A DNA stretch of 64,000 nucleotides from Oceanicola sp. D3 (lineage in GTDB: Bacteria; Pseudomonadota; Alphaproteobacteria; Rhodobacterales; Rhodobacteraceae), in the NCBI RefSeq assembly GCF_006351965.1, contig NZ_CP040932.1:310001-374000 (forward strand), given 5' to 3'. Positions 63,277-64,000 of the stretch are shown here, piece by piece; the first letter of the stretch is position 1, and the number at the start of each line of letters is the position of its first letter. The position numbers and the translations under genes are program-made. The notes below the pieces were generated by a model, which was given only the letters and a program-made list of their open reading frames with translations, ran no database searches and had not been told where the DNA came from.

Positions 63277-64000
63277 ATGAAGATTGCAATGATTGGCACG
63301 GGCTACGTTGGCCTCGTCTCAGGTGTGTGTTTTTCGGACTTCGGGCATGAGGTTGTCTGCGTTGACAAGAACCCCGAGAAGGTGGCGCAGCTGACGCGGG
63401 GCGAGGTGCCGATTTACGAGCCCGGCCTTGATGTGCTGATGGCAAAGAACGTGGCCGCCGGGCGCTTGAGCTTTACCGAAGAGTTGGCCCCTGCCGTGGC
63501 GGGTGCCGATGCGGTGTTTATTGCCGTGGGCACGCCCACCCGCCGGGGCGATGGCCATGCCGACCTGACCTATGTGTTCGCCGCCGCCGAAGAGATCGCC
63601 CAGTCGCTCGACGGGTTTACCGTGGTTGTCACCAAGTCGACGGTGCCGGTGGGCACCAACCGCAAGGTTTATGAGATCATCGCCAAGACCTGCGAAGAAG
63701 GCAGCTTTGACGTGGCCTCCAACCCCGAGTTCCTGCGCGAGGGCGCGGCCATCGACGATTTCATGCGGCCTGACCGCGTGGTGGTGGGCGTGGAGACAGA
63801 GCCGGCCAAGGCGGTGATGGGCGATATCTACCGCCCGCTGTTCCTGCGCGACTTTCCCATCGTCTACACCGATCTGGAGTCGGCGGAGATGATCAAATAC
63901 GCGGCCAACGCTTTTCTCGCCACGAAGATCACCTTCATCAACGAGATCGCCATGCTCTGCGAGCGTGTCGGCGCCGATATCAAATCTGTCTCCAAGGGCA
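63277..64000 (+). CDS. UDP-glucose 6-dehydrogenase (C-terminus cut off by window edge)
   Basis: 241 codons are visible and the frame is open at 64000. GTGYVGL at residues 8-14 binds NAD; VGTPTRRGDGHADL, TKSTVPVGTNRKV and NPEFLREGAAIDDFMRPDRVV are family blocks, and KYAANAFLATKITFINEIA carries the active-site lysine. The catalytic cysteine lies beyond the edge. It oxidises UDP-glucose to UDP-glucuronate, feeding the epimerase upstream. Start ATG 63277 with GGAAGGA upstream. Confidence 0.94.
   Translation, partial: MKIAMIGTGYVGLVSGVCFSDFGHEVVCVDKNPEKVAQLTRGEVPIYEPGLDVLMAKNVAAGRLSFTEELAPAVAGADAVFIAVGTPTRRGDGHADLTYVFAAAEEIAQSLDGFTVVVTKSTVPVGTNRKVYEIIAKTCEEGSFDVASNPEFLREGAAIDDFMRPDRVVVGVETEPAKAVMGDIYRPLFLRDFPIVYTDLESAEMIKYAANAFLATKITFINEIAMLCERVGADIKSVSKG

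Noticed and set aside
1-64000. CRISPR array, rRNA operon, prophage or insertion sequence
   Set aside because: No regularly spaced repeats of suitable length, rRNA signatures, integrase or transposase motifs were seen.

Overview
The window looks like a chromosomal segment of an alphaproteobacterium of the order Rhodobacterales (Roseobacter group). Evidence: GC-rich codon use throughout; the redox-regulator locus regB / senC / regA with ahcY nearby; the order addB - murU - amgK - tsaE - PAS protein - regB; a hemD - mitofilin-like - hemY operon beside tsaD and gpsA; and a candidate CtrA box. No phage, transposase, CRISPR array or rRNA was seen. The genus cannot be named from the sequence alone.

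Layout. 1-6.4 kb, minus strand: a tightly overlapping run of a PAS protein, tsaE, the peptidoglycan-recycling pair amgK-murU, and addB, which runs off the left edge. 6.5-9.3 kb: the global redox two-component system, regB divergent from senC-regA. 9.3-12.5 kb: a lipoprotein gene facing a four-gene operon (HD hydrolase, SRPBCC membrane protein, GNAT acetyltransferase, class A beta-lactamase). 12.7-19.5 kb: ahcY, a ketopantoate reductase, an AGCS amino-acid/sodium symporter with a UspA protein, a DUF2853 protein and a serine hydrolase. 19.5-26.3 kb: DUF1761, EVE, gpsA and tsaD on the minus strand, divergent from hemD - mic60-like - hemY and tRNA-Thr(CGU). 26.3-33.7 kb: an operon of a DUF2126 transglutaminase, a fused circularly permuted ATP-grasp/alpha-E protein and a second transglutaminase, plus a periplasmic sensor-like protein. 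34-36.6 kb: an NMT1/THI5-type ABC importer. 36.8-45.1 kb: ferric-siderophore uptake (reductase-like SIP, FepCGDB-type ABC importer, TonB receptor, AraC regulator). 45.3-53.7 kb: a Dpp/Opp-type peptide importer with a GntR regulator, divergent from a DUF1028 protein and an M20 amidohydrolase, with a symmetric promoter/operator between them. 53.8-57.7 kb: a second, split ATP-grasp / alpha-E / transglutaminase operon ending in an Anbu proteasome-like peptidase. 57.8-64 kb: a LacI regulator and an envelope-glycan set (GT2, LAB_N protein, GT39, UDP-glucuronate 4-epimerase, UDP-glucose dehydrogenase running off the right edge) around a CAP-domain protein.

The most interesting content is the pair of ATP-grasp/alpha-E/transglutaminase operons. 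They are built differently: one fused and DUF2126-linked, one split and Anbu-linked. The families suggest synthesis and breakdown of an unidentified peptide or amide-linked product. Other points are helically phased 11-bp repeats at two unrelated loci, a 23-bp palindrome found in three identical copies (plus one variant) just after stop codons, and the symmetric divergent control region at 51.74-51.79 kb. The sugar-nucleotide and glycosyltransferase genes at the right end fit transfer of galacturonate or a similar uronic acid to the envelope by way of a polyprenyl-phosphate sugar.
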